Positions 1-8,262 are shown, numbered from the stretch's first letter. The stretch is DNA of 13,447 bases from Gemmatimonadota bacterium (GCA_029884515.1 JAOUHR010000018.1:1-13447); one strand, 5' to 3'. Numbers and translations are program-made. Notes: generated by a model not told the origin, from the sequence alone.

Positions 1-264
1 GTCGGTCTCGTCCACCGAATAGATCGGCACGATGTGCGGATGGGAGAGCTTCGCCGCCATCTCGGCCTCGCGCAGGAACCGCCGGCGCACTTCCTCGCGG
101 AAGGCGAGCTCCGGCGGCAGCACCTTGAGGGCGACCTTCCGTCGCAGCCGCGTGTCGCGCGCGCGGAAGACCACGGCCATCCCGCCGCGACCGATCTCCG
201 CTTCGATGTCGTAGAGGCCGGCGACCGCGGCGGTGCAGCGCTCGAGCAGCGCGTCCTCACCCAC
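1..264 (-). CDS. Ser/Thr protein kinase, N-terminal fragment (cut by window edge)
   Basis: This is the first 88 codons of a second Hanks-type Ser/Thr kinase; the gene continues past the left edge. Visible are the glycine-rich loop (GRGGMAVVF), the ATP-binding lysine in VALKVLPPE, the helix-C glutamate in FLREAE, and the strand after it (HPHIVPIYSVDE). The catalytic loop is outside the window. The start is taken as the GTG at 264-262, which puts 17 residues before the kinase domain. Its first codons overlap the end of the upstream kinase (stop at 259-257) by 8 bases, so the two are probably co-transcribed and translationally coupled. The N-lobe is strikingly similar to that of the upstream kinase (for example LPPELAF, REAEMAA, LSHPHIVPIYSVDE), so this is a tandem paralogue. 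The assignment is firm; the substrate and C-terminal architecture are unknown. Confidence 0.9.
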   Translation of the reverse strand, partial: MGEDALLERCTAAVAGLYDIEAEIGRGGMAVVFRARDTRLRRKVALKVLPPELAFREEVRRRFLREAEMAAKLSHPHIVPIYSVDETD

Positions 265-2161
265 GAGTGAAAGGCCGCTGCAGCCGGGCCATCTCGTCGC
301 CGACGTACACCGCGCTGTCCACCTCGCGGGCAAGCGCCATCGCCTGCTCCGCCACCGAGGTCACGTGCTGCCAGCTCTGGTTCCCGGTCTTCAGCCGGAG
401 CACGTCGAACTTCATGTTCTGGAGCGCGATCGAGCAGCTCTCCAGCTTGGCCGACATCTCGCTCCGCTTGCGCGACGCATCTGCCACCGCGTGCCGGTTC
501 CGCTTGAGCATCGCCAGCCGCCGCACGCGCGACTCGAACGCGACCTTGTCGAAGGGATTCGCCTGCCCCTCGAGCACGCCGATCTCCTTCTCGATCGCGT
601 CCACGCTCACCGACCCCATGTCGCGCTCGAGGGTGGTGAGCGCGGTCGCCAGGTGCATCACCCGGTCGGCGAGTTCGCGGGCGCTCGTCACCACCTCCGG
701 CAAGCGCTCCTTCTCGCCCTTCGGCAGCGAATCCACCAGCCGGATGATCTCCTCGCGGTCGAGCACGGCCCGCCGCGCGGCCTCCGCATGGGGGCCGCTG
801 CCGAGCGCCGCGACGGTGTTGGCGGGGAGCGCGGAGACGCCGCCACCACCCGGCGAGACGACGCCCGAACTCAGGCGCCGCCGCCGCACGCGCTCGCGCA
901 CTTCCTTGCGCTTCTCGCTGTTGAAGATCGCCTTGGCGTCGTCGATCGTCTCCGCGGCCACGTCCACGAACATCTTGTCGCGTGTGTGCCGGAAGACGTC
1001 GCGCCAGTCGTAGCCGTCGCTCCAGAGCCGGGCGTACTTGTACGCGATGCTGATCGCCCAGAACGCCGACACGAAGAGCAGGCTCGGGCCGCCGATCAGC
1101 TGCACGAAGAAGAGCGCGGCCGTGACGAACAGGAAGGGCGCCAGCTTCTTGCGGAAGTCCACCACGGAGGGCGCGTTCCACCGCGCGAGTTCCTCGACGG
1201 TCGGCCCCTCCGGGTCGCCCTCGGCCACCGCGGGCGACCAGGAGGGGGTCGCCTGCGGATACGCCTCGCCTCGGCGCGCGGGAAGGTTGGGCATCTGCCC
1301 CGACTCGAGCGCCTGCACGAACTCCCGGGCGTCGCGGAACCGGTCGTCCGGGTTCTTCTCCAGGCAGAGCATCACCGCGCGCGCGAGGTCCGGGGGCACG
1401 TTGGCGCGCTGGTCGATCGGCATCGGCCGCTCGGAGAGATGCTTCACGAGGAGCGCGGGCGTGCTCGTCGCGTCGAACGGCAGGTCGCCGCAGAGCATCT
1501 GGTACGCCACGATGCCCAGCGAGTAGAGGTCGGTGCGCCCGTCGATGTCGCGGTCGCCGGCGGATTGCTCGGGCGACATGAAGGCCGGCGTGCCGATCGC
1601 GATCCCGGTGGCCGTCAGCTTCGCCTCGCCCCCCTCGCTCACCGCACGCGCGATGCCGAAGTCAGTCACCATCGCGCGACCGCTCTCCCGGTCGAGCAGG
1701 ATGTTGTCCGGCTTCACGTCGCGGTGCACGGTGTTCTGCGAGTGCGCGTACGCGAGGGCATCGCCCACCTCGCGCAGGATGCGGCGCACCTCATCGGGCG
1801 GCAGCGCACCCTCCCGGGCGATGCGCGTCCCGAGGTTCTCGCCCTCCACGAGCGCCATCACGAAGTAGACGAGGCCCTCGCGCTCGTCCACCGAGTAGAT
1901 CGGCACGATGTGCGGGTGGGAGAGCTGCGCCGCCATCTCGGCCTCGCGGAGGAAGCGCTGCCGGATCTCCGAGCGGAACGCCAGTTCGGGCGGCAGCAAC
2001 TTGATCGCGACGGGGCGCTTCAGGCGCTTGTCACGCCCCTTGTAGACGATACCCATCCCCCCGCGGCCGATCTCCTTCTCGACCTCGTACTGCGTCTCGA
2101 GCACGCGCATGACATGCGAGCGCAACTCGGCGTCGGACTGGCTGATGCGGGGTGCGTTCAC
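257..2161 (-). CDS. Ser/Thr protein kinase with membrane hairpin and cytoplasmic coiled-coil tail
   Basis: A Hanks-type (PknB-like) Ser/Thr kinase, about 634 residues. The kinase domain spans roughly residues 25-290: P-loop GRGGMGIVY, ATP lysine K54 (VAIK), helix-C E73, catalytic HRD 146-148 followed by VKPDN, DFG 167-169, and the activation/P+1 segment GTPAFMSPEQ. All key residues are present, so it should be active. A linker leads to two closely spaced hydrophobic stretches (about 341-358 and 360-376), probably a membrane hairpin with both ends in the cytoplasm. The rest is cytoplasmic: a basic stretch (KRKEVRERVRRRR), a glycine-rich spacer, and a helical, coiled-coil-prone tail from about 480 to the end. 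No PASTA or other extracellular sensor is seen. The start chosen is GTG at 2161; ATG at 2110 is the alternative, and neither has a clear Shine-Dalgarno sequence. The last codons overlap the start of the next kinase. It is divergent from lon. Confidence 0.93.
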   Translation of the reverse strand: MNAPRISQSDAELRSHVMRVLETQYEVEKEIGRGGMGIVYKGRDKRLKRPVAIKLLPPELAFRSEIRQRFLREAEMAAQLSHPHIVPIYSVDEREGLVYFVMALVEGENLGTRIAREGALPPDEVRRILREVGDALAYAHSQNTVHRDVKPDNILLDRESGRAMVTDFGIARAVSEGGEAKLTATGIAIGTPAFMSPEQSAGDRDIDGRTDLYSLGIVAYQMLCGDLPFDATSTPALLVKHLSERPMPIDQRANVPPDLARAVMLCLEKNPDDRFRDAREFVQALESGQMPNLPARRGEAYPQATPSWSPAVAEGDPEGPTVEELARWNAPSVVDFRKKLAPFLFVTAALFFVQLIGGPSLLFVSAFWAISIAYKYARLWSDGYDWRDVFRHTRDKMFVDVAAETIDDAKAIFNSEKRKEVRERVRRRRLSSGVVSPGGGGVSALPANTVAALGSGPHAEAARRAVLDREEIIRLVDSLPKGEKERLPEVVTSARELADRVMHLATALTTLERDMGSVSVDAIEKEIGVLEGQANPFDKVAFESRVRRLAMLKRNRHAVADASRKRSEMSAKLESCSIALQNMKFDVLRLKTGNQSWQHVTSVAEQAMALAREVDSAVYVGDEMARLQRPFTRG

Positions 2162-2377
2162 AGGGTGGGACGGGAGGGGACGAGTTGGACAAGGATACCA
2201 CTCGGCGAGCGCCCGCACCACGCACGCCCGTCACGGTCGCCGCCCTGGCAGGGCCCTACGTCAGGAAGGCGCAACAAAGTTGCAAACCACGCCAACATGT
2301 CGTAAGTCACCGCGGAATACTCCTTGCGAGTTCGGGTAGTACCTGATGGACCTCACTCGACGCAACGGATCCCGATC
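2162..2377. promoter_or_regulatory. Divergent kinase/lon intergenic region with two perfect palindromes
   Basis: This 216-bp spacer must hold the promoters of both the kinase pair (minus) and lon (plus). Two perfect inverted repeats are visible: GCCCTG-G-CAGGGC at 2242-2254 and GCAAC-AAA-GTTGC at 2271-2283, centred 29 bp apart. A smaller one, GGTA-G-TACC, is at 2335-2343. A weak sigma-70-like candidate for lon is TTGCAA at 2280-2285 followed after 17 bp by TAAGTC; for the kinase, TATCCT on the minus strand (2197-2192) could be a -10. No CIRCE (TTAGCACTC/GAGTGCTAA) or HAIR element is seen, so known heat-shock repressor control is not supported. The palindromes are direct observation; their operator role is inference. 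Confidence 0.4.
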
Positions 2378-4954
2378 ATGAGCACGCGCCAGACCCTTCC
2401 CGTCCTCCCGCTGCGGGGGACGGTCATCTTCCCGGGACTCACCGCCCCCATCGCCGCGGGGCGGCCCGGGACGCTGCGCGCGATCGAGTCCGCGCTCAAG
2501 GGCGACCGCCTCGTCTTCGCCGTCGCCCAGCGCGACAACGCCGAGGAGCCGGCACCGGAGATCCTCTACTCGATGGGCGTGATCGCGCGCATCGGGCAGA
2601 TCCAGCGCGGCCTGGGGGGCGTGCAGCTGCTGCTCCATGGCGAGCAGCGCGCGAGCGCCCTGCAGTACACCACCACCGAGGGCTTCCTCTCCGCCGTGGT
2701 GATGCCGGTGGAGGAGATGTCGCCGATCGACGACCACGACGCGGCCTTCGAGGCGCTGCACAAGGAGATCCGCGAGCGCGCCGGCGAGCTCGGCGAGCGG
2801 CGCGGCCTCCCCGAGGAGGTCGTGCACCAGGTGCTCGACTCGGTCACCGAACCGGGCAAGTTCTCGGACCTCGTCGCGGGCTACATCGAGCTCTCCGTCC
2901 CCGAGAAGCAGGGCCTGCTCGAGACCCTCTCGGTGGAGGAGCGCCTGCGGAAGGTGCTCGTGCACGTCCAGCGCCAGATCTCCCTCCTCGAGGCGCAGGA
3001 CGAGATCAAGTCCCAGGTGCAGGAGGAGCTCGGCGAGCGGCAGCGCGAGATGTTCCTGCGCGAGCAGATGAAGGCGATCCAGAAGGAGCTCGGCGACGAC
3101 GACAACACCAAGGAGATCGAGGAGCTCCGCGATAAGCTCAGCAAGCTCGAGCTCCCGAAGGAGGCGCGCGCCGAGGTGGAGCGCGAGCTGGGCCGCCTGG
3201 AGCGCTCGGGCCGCGAGTCGATGGAGGCGCAGGTCATCCGCACCTACCTCGAGTGGATCTCCGAGCTGCCGTGGAACACGCGCTCCGACGACCAGCTCGA
3301 CCTGAACCATGCGGTCGCCGTGCTCGAGGAGGATCACTACGGCCTGAAGGACGTGAAGGACCGCGTGGTGGAGTTCCTCGCCGTGCGCCAGCTGCGGGCG
3401 AAGCAGCTCGCCGAGGAGATGGACCGCACCGGCGAGTTCCCGGTGGCCAAGCTCAAGGAGAAGGCTGAGACCGCCACGGCGACCGCGTCGCCGAAGAAGG
3501 CGTCCGGCGACGATGCCCGCGCGATCACGGACAAGAAGGAGGCGAAGGCCCGCGCGATGGCGAAGGGGCCGATCCTCCTCTTCGCCGGTCCCCCGGGGGT
3601 GGGCAAGACGTCGATCGTGAAGTCGATCGCCCGCGCGCTCGGCCGCGAGTACGTGCGCGTCTCGCTCGGTGGCGCCCGCGACGAGGCCGACATCCGTGGG
3701 CACCGCCGCACCTACGTCGGCGCGATGCCGGGGCGGATCGTGCAGGGCATGAAGCAGGCCGGCACCAAGAACCCCGTCTTCCTGCTCGACGAAGTGGACA
3801 AGCTCGGCGTCTCGTTCCAGGGCGATCCCTCGAGCGCGCTGCTCGAGGTGCTCGACCCCGCGCAGAACGACTCCTTCACCGACCACTACCTCGGCGTGCC
3901 GTTCGACCTGAGCGAGGTGCTCTTCGTCGCGACCGCGAACTTCATCCAGAACATCCCCGGCCCGCTGCTCGACCGCATGGAGGTGGTGGAGTTCGCCGGC
4001 TACACCGAGCGCGAGAAGGCCGAGATCGCGAAGAAGTACCTGATCCCGCGCCAGTTCGAGGAGAACGGGCTCGGCGGCAAGGAACTCACCATGGACGACG
4101 ACGCCATCGGCGCGCTGGTGAGCAAGTACACGCGCGAGAGCGGCGTGCGGCAGCTGGAGCGCGAGATCGGCAAGGTGGCGCGCAAGGTGGCACGGCGGAT
4201 CGCGACCGCGGAGGAAGGCAAGGAGGAAGCGGCCGCCAGCCAGATCGCCGACGGCATCATCTCCGCCGAGGAGGTGCGCGAGCTGCTCGGCCGGCCCCGG
4301 GTGCACCCCGAGAAGGCGATCGCGGCGCACGAGGTGGGCACCGCGACGGGGATGTACTACACGCCGATGGGCGGCGACATCATGTTCGTCGAGGCGTCGG
4401 TGCGGCCGCTGGCGGCGCCGTCATCCACCGACGGGAACGGGGGCGGCGCGCCGGTGGCGCTCATCCTCACCGGCCAGCTGGGCGACGTGATGAAGGAGTC
4501 GGCGCGGGCCGCCTTCACCTACGTGACGAAGAACGCCGAGAAGCTGGGGATCCCGCGGTCACGCCTCGGGACCGTCGAGACGCACATCCACGTGCCAGCG
4601 GGGGCGATCCCGAAGGACGGCCCCTCGGCGGGCGTCGCGATCTCCACGGCGCTGGCGAGCGAGATGAGTGGTCGGCCGGTTCGGCGCGACATCGCCATGA
4701 CCGGCGAGATCACCCTCCGCGGTCGCGTGCTCCCGATCGGGGGTGTGAAGGAGAAGGTGCTGGGCGCGCTGCGCGCGGGCATCACGGACGTCATCCTTCC
4801 AAAGGACAACGAGGCCGATGTGGAGGACGTGCCGGACGAGGCGCGGAAGCAGCTGCGATTCCATTTCGTCGAGTCGTTGGAGCAGGTGTTGGCGCTGGCG
4901 TTGGTGCCGGAGCCGGGAAAGGTGCCGGGGGAGCCGCTGGTGGCGGTCGCCTAG
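2378..4954 (+). CDS. lon: ATP-dependent protease Lon
   Basis: Lon is a cytoplasmic AAA+ serine protease that degrades misfolded and regulatory proteins. The protein is about 858 residues, slightly longer than typical LonA. In order: the N-terminal substrate-binding domain (from LPVLPLRGTVIFPG, about 7-200); a helical region with QREMFLREQMKAIQKELG; the AAA+ module with Walker A GPPGVGKT (K410) and Walker B FLLDEVDK (D471, E472); and the protease domain with catalytic S750 in KDGPSAG and K791 in GGVKEK. The ATG at 2378 is chosen because the family N-terminus begins right after it; an upstream in-frame TTG at 2324 would add 18 residues without family character. The Shine-Dalgarno sequence is weak. 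An odd feature is a charged, Ala/Lys-rich insert of about 50 residues (about 345-393) just before the AAA+ domain. The gene is monocistronic, with a hairpin directly after it. Confidence 0.97.
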   Translation: MSTRQTLPVLPLRGTVIFPGLTAPIAAGRPGTLRAIESALKGDRLVFAVAQRDNAEEPAPEILYSMGVIARIGQIQRGLGGVQLLLHGEQRASALQYTTTEGFLSAVVMPVEEMSPIDDHDAAFEALHKEIRERAGELGERRGLPEEVVHQVLDSVTEPGKFSDLVAGYIELSVPEKQGLLETLSVEERLRKVLVHVQRQISLLEAQDEIKSQVQEELGERQREMFLREQMKAIQKELGDDDNTKEIEELRDKLSKLELPKEARAEVERELGRLERSGRESMEAQVIRTYLEWISELPWNTRSDDQLDLNHAVAVLEEDHYGLKDVKDRVVEFLAVRQLRAKQLAEEMDRTGEFPVAKLKEKAETATATASPKKASGDDARAITDKKEAKARAMAKGPILLFAGPPGVGKTSIVKSIARALGREYVRVSLGGARDEADIRGHRRTYVGAMPGRIVQGMKQAGTKNPVFLLDEVDKLGVSFQGDPSSALLEVLDPAQNDSFTDHYLGVPFDLSEVLFVATANFIQNIPGPLLDRMEVVEFAGYTEREKAEIAKKYLIPRQFEENGLGGKELTMDDDAIGALVSKYTRESGVRQLEREIGKVARKVARRIATAEEGKEEAAASQIADGIISAEEVRELLGRPRVHPEKAIAAHEVGTATGMYYTPMGGDIMFVEASVRPLAAPSSTDGNGGGAPVALILTGQLGDVMKESARAAFTYVTKNAEKLGIPRSRLGTVETHIHVPAGAIPKDGPSAGVAISTALASEMSGRPVRRDIAMTGEITLRGRVLPIGGVKEKVLGALRAGITDVILPKDNEADVEDVPDEARKQLRFHFVESLEQVLALALVPEPGKVPGEPLVAVA

Positions 4955-4981
4955 GCCGACGACTCATGCGGTCACCAAGCA

Positions 4982-5021
4982 GGAAGACGGGCCCCGGAGA
5001 CTCCTCCGGGGCCCGTCTTCC
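4982..5021. terminator. Bidirectional hairpin between convergent lon and the MBG lipoprotein gene
   Basis: A perfect 18-bp inverted repeat (arms 4982-4999 and 5004-5021) with a 4-base loop ACTC. It lies 27 bp after the lon stop and 19 bp after the stop of the opposing gene, so it can end transcription from both sides. There is no U-tract on either strand, so termination may rest on the very stable GC stem or on Rho. The symmetry and the position between two convergent genes make the assignment strong. Confidence 0.85.
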
Positions 5022-5040
5022 GTACTAGCAAGTCCCATTC

Positions 5041-8000
5041 CTACTTGAGCAGGAACCAGCCCTGCGACTTCGACCCGTCCTTCCAGGTCGCGGTCACATA
5101 GTAGTAGTGCCCGGCGATGAAGCCAGCTCCACCCGTATTCAGGCCGTACGAGTAGTTGCCGCTGTTCGAGGCAGTGAAGACGTTCGTGCCCGAGAACACC
5201 GTGGTTCCGGTGATGTTCGGCGCCGTGTTCGGATCCGTGCCGCGATCCTGTACCACCAGGTCGCCCTGCTGGATGGTGAGTGGCACGCCGCTCGCCGTCG
5301 TGAGCGTGCACTTGACCGGCAGGTTCGAGCCCTTCCGCTGCGCCGACTTGGTGTCGGGCATGACACTGTAGATCGGCGACGAGAAACAGCCGGTCTGGAT
5401 GTACCCGCGCACCGTGAGCACACCTGTCACGCTCGTCATCGCGTAGTTGAGCGGGTTCGCCGGCGAGATCACCGGAGACGTGGTGAACAGGCCCGCCGCG
5501 TTGACCGGCGGCACGCTCGTGGTGCAGGTGACGCTCCCCGCATCCGGGCTGAGCAGTCCGGTGACGGAGCATGGGATGCTCGGCACGGCATCACCGAAGT
5601 CGATCGTGGCGCTGCCGGCTTGGGCCGTCGCGCCGCGCTTGGAGATCACGAGCGTGCCCGACGCGGACGACGCCTGGTAGTCCGCATTCGACAGCGTCGC
5701 GAGCACGGCGTAGCTCCCAGCGTTCGTCGGCGCCGAGCCGCTGCCATTGTACGTGACACTCAACCCCGGGACGGACGGCGTGAGCGTGACCGTCGCGCCC
5801 TTGGGCGTTCCGTCGTAGGTCGCGGTGAGGCCACTCAGTGAAAGGCTCGCGGTCGCCTTGCTGACCGTGACCGCGAACGAGGACGAGGTCGTGGAGAGAT
5901 AGTTCGTGTCCCCCGCCTTGGTGGCCGTCACGGCGCACGTGCCCGTGCCCGTGGTGACGGTCAGGAGACCGGTTGCGCTCACCGAGCAGGCGGTCGAACC
6001 GGCCGCACTGAAGCTCACCGCGCCCGTGCCGCTTCCGCCACTGGTGCCGAGCTGGGTGGTCGGTGCGCCGAACGTCACGGAAGCTGGCCCGGTCACGCTC
6101 AGCGCTACCTGGTTCGCCTTCGCGATCACGAGCGTCCCCGAGGCCGGGGTGGCCGCATAGTTCGCGTTGTCGAGCGTCGCGAGCACGGCGTAGCTGCCGG
6201 CGTTCACCGGCAGCGCCGCGCCGCCGTCGTATGTCACGGTCACCACGGAGAGACCAGACGGCGTCGTGCTGGCCGAGGCACTCTTCGAGGTGCCGTCATA
6301 GGTCTGCGCGAGATTGCCCAGCGCGATCGTCGCCGTCGCCTTGACCGCCGTGATCGAGAGCGGATCGGAGGTCACCGCACCGTAGTTCGTGTCGGACGCC
6401 TTGGTCGCGGTCACCGCGCAGGAGCCGGTGCCGCTGGTCAACGTGAGGGAGCCATTGGACGTCACCGCGCACGCCGTCGAAGCGCCCGCGGAGAACGTCA
6501 CCGCGCCCGTGCCGCTGCCGCCGGTGGTCGCCAGCTGGACCGCCGGGGCTCCATACACGGCCGAGCTCGGCCCGGTCACCGACAAGGGTGACTGCGACGC
6601 CTGGCCGATCACGAGTGAACCGCTGGCGGTGCCCTGCCAGGTCGGATTGTCGAGCGTGGCGACGACCGCATACGTGCCGGCGTTCGTCGGGGCCGTCGGT
6701 GACCCGTCGTACGTGACGTTGACCGTCGAGAGCCCCGCCGGCGTGGTGGTGACGGTCACGGCGAGCGGACTGCCCGTGTACGTCTGGCTGAGACCCGAGA
6801 GCGTGATCGTGGCGGTGGCCTTCGTCGCCTCGACCGTGAACGTGCTTGTCGCCGGCGTGAAGTAGACGCCGGCCGGGGCGTCGCCCCCTGCGCTCGCCGT
6901 CGCCACCAGGGTGTTCGTGCCCGCCGTCGCACCGAGGATCCAGCACGCGCCCGCCTTGCCGTTCACGTTGGTGATGGTCGAGGCAGAGGCGCCGAAGGTG
7001 CCGCAGGTGCGCGTGGTCGGATCGTCGATCGCGGTCGTACCGCCGCCCTGCCCGATGGCGAAGGTGACCGGCACTCCCGTGAGGATCGTACCGTTCGCCG
7101 TCGTGATCGTCACGCGCGGCCGGCACTCCGTCGCGACCGCGGTCCCGACGATGCCCTCAGCGCACGGATCCGTCACGGCCGAGGCCGTTTCCAGGGAAGC
7201 CACCGCCCGCGAACCGACGACCGTGGCCGTGCCTTCCGTGGCCGGGGCGCGCGTGCCGGAACGATCCTTCACGGACGGACGCGACGGCGCGACGGCACCG
7301 CCGTCAGCGGGGACACGGATGAACTCCGTCACCGTGCCGCCCACACCGCCGGAGAAGCTGAGCACTGGATCCACCGGTCCAAAGGGGCTGAACTCGGTGA
7401 CCGTGCCCCCGACGCCACCGGCGAACATCATCGAGCTGACGGCCGCGTAGAGGGGCTTCGGCATCACGAGGTCGACGAGCGACCGCGCCCAGCCCGGGAG
7501 TTTGATCCCCGGGTTCGCGGCGCCCACGACGTTCGAGCAATCGAGGAACGACGCATCGCCCGGCGCGGTGATCTCGAACCCGGTCGTCCGCTGGTGGCCC
7601 AGACGCAGCCGGGCGAGCACGCTCTGCGGGGCGCCGACGGGGCAGACGCCGACGACGACGGGCTTGACGAGCGAGTTCAGCACGCCGGACTGCTGCGTGA
7701 GCAGGATGAACCCCGGATACTTGTCGAGCTTGGTGTCGAGCAGTCCGGTGGTGTTGTCAGGCAGTTCCTCGATCGTGACGAGCGTCGGCTCGCTCACCGG
7801 CTCGCTATCGAACTGGAGTCCCGTCTTGCCCGACTCGCTGCGGAGTGTCTGCGGCTGATCCGTCGGATAGATGAGGAAGCTGTCGGACGTGATGCCGACA
7901 TAGCACTCGAGCGAGCTGATCAGAAGCTGGATCTTGTCGCGCCCCTGCAGCTCGTTCGCCTTCTCCTGGACGAAGGCGATCAGGTTCCGCGCCTTCTCCT

Positions 8001-8262
8001 GCGCGCCGGGAATGTCGCCCTGATCCAGCTTCTGCTTCACCTGATTCAGCTTGGCGAGCCCTGAACTCACATTCGGCGACCCTGCTCCGAACACGTACGT
8101 CACGAGGTTCTGCAGATCACCGAACGTGGTGCAGGTGCCGACCACGACACTCGCTTGTCCCGACACGAATGGTGCGGTGGGCGATGGGCGGTCGCTGCAA
8201 GCGACCGCAACGCTAACAACCACCATCAGGCTGAGGGCGAAGGACAGACGCGAACGACGCAT
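5041..8262 (-). CDS. Large secreted lipoprotein with Big-like and MBG-type Ig repeats and a PxKF-like C-terminus
   Basis: About 1073 residues, exported and probably lipid-anchored. The signal peptide MRRSRLSFALSLMVVVSVAVAC has a basic start, a hydrophobic core and Cys22 after Ala-Val-Ala, followed by a Ser/Pro/Thr-rich linker. A helical segment at about 45-120 resembles FIMAH-type domains. A duplicated motif GGVGGTVTEF is at about 281-290 and 304-313. A Big-like domain covers about 380-475 (CRPRVTITTANGTILTGVPV). Then comes an A-B-A-B-A array of MBG-type modules (A: TYDGTPK...NAGSYAVLATL...GTLVI; B: VTGP...GGSGTGAV...TGTCAVTATKA.DTNY) to about 878. The C-terminal 100 residues resemble PxKF domains (RKGSNLPVKC, ending in YYVTATWKDGSKSQGWFLLK). 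These folds act in surface adhesion or protein display; no enzyme motif is seen. The start is the ATG at 8262, with GGA 7 bases upstream and the signal peptide directly after it. Confidence 0.88.
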   Translation of the reverse strand: MRRSRLSFALSLMVVVSVAVACSDRPSPTAPFVSGQASVVVGTCTTFGDLQNLVTYVFGAGSPNVSSGLAKLNQVKQKLDQGDIPGAQEKARNLIAFVQEKANELQGRDKIQLLISSLECYVGITSDSFLIYPTDQPQTLRSESGKTGLQFDSEPVSEPTLVTIEELPDNTTGLLDTKLDKYPGFILLTQQSGVLNSLVKPVVVGVCPVGAPQSVLARLRLGHQRTTGFEITAPGDASFLDCSNVVGAANPGIKLPGWARSLVDLVMPKPLYAAVSSMMFAGGVGGTVTEFSPFGPVDPVLSFSGGVGGTVTEFIRVPADGGAVAPSRPSVKDRSGTRAPATEGTATVVGSRAVASLETASAVTDPCAEGIVGTAVATECRPRVTITTANGTILTGVPVTFAIGQGGGTTAIDDPTTRTCGTFGASASTITNVNGKAGACWILGATAGTNTLVATASAGGDAPAGVYFTPATSTFTVEATKATATITLSGLSQTYTGSPLAVTVTTTPAGLSTVNVTYDGSPTAPTNAGTYAVVATLDNPTWQGTASGSLVIGQASQSPLSVTGPSSAVYGAPAVQLATTGGSGTGAVTFSAGASTACAVTSNGSLTLTSGTGSCAVTATKASDTNYGAVTSDPLSITAVKATATIALGNLAQTYDGTSKSASASTTPSGLSVVTVTYDGGAALPVNAGSYAVLATLDNANYAATPASGTLVIAKANQVALSVTGPASVTFGAPTTQLGTSGGSGTGAVSFSAAGSTACSVSATGLLTVTTGTGTCAVTATKAGDTNYLSTTSSSFAVTVSKATASLSLSGLTATYDGTPKGATVTLTPSVPGLSVTYNGSGSAPTNAGSYAVLATLSNADYQASSASGTLVISKRGATAQAGSATIDFGDAVPSIPCSVTGLLSPDAGSVTCTTSVPPVNAAGLFTTSPVISPANPLNYAMTSVTGVLTVRGYIQTGCFSSPIYSVMPDTKSAQRKGSNLPVKCTLTTASGVPLTIQQGDLVVQDRGTDPNTAPNITGTTVFSGTNVFTASNSGNYSYGLNTGGAGFIAGHYYYVTATWKDGSKSQGWFLLK
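5630..6835 (-). repeat. Intragenic A-B-A-B-A repeat array encoding MBG/Ig-like modules
   Basis: Two alternating protein modules are repeated within the large lipoprotein gene with a period of about 490 bp. A modules lie at about 6600-6835, 6112-6350 and 5630-5862; B modules at about 6350-6600 and 5862-6112. They are diverged rather than identical, but share words such as NAGSYAVLATL, GGSGTGAV and CAVTATKA. This is domain duplication inside a gene, not a mobile or CRISPR repeat. Confidence 0.85.

Noticed and set aside
257..264. Frameshift splitting one kinase gene into two
   Set aside because: The overlap joins the complete C-terminus of one kinase to a new full N-terminal kinase lobe, so these are two genes, not a broken one.
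233..2305. 690-codon plus-strand open frame
   Set aside because: It is antisense to the complete Ser/Thr kinase at 257-2161 and has no recognisable domain or signal.
2222..2377. CIRCE or HAIR heat-shock operator before lon
   Set aside because: Neither the TTAGCACTC/GAGTGCTAA pair nor CTTGAGT/ACTCAAG is present.
2261..4330. 689-codon minus-strand open frame
   Set aside because: It is antisense to lon, with a Leu/His/Arg-rich product lacking motifs.
5630..6835. CRISPR-like or mobile repeat array
   Set aside because: The repeats are about 490 bp in period, diverged, in frame and encode alternating Ig-like modules; there are no short identical repeats with spacers.
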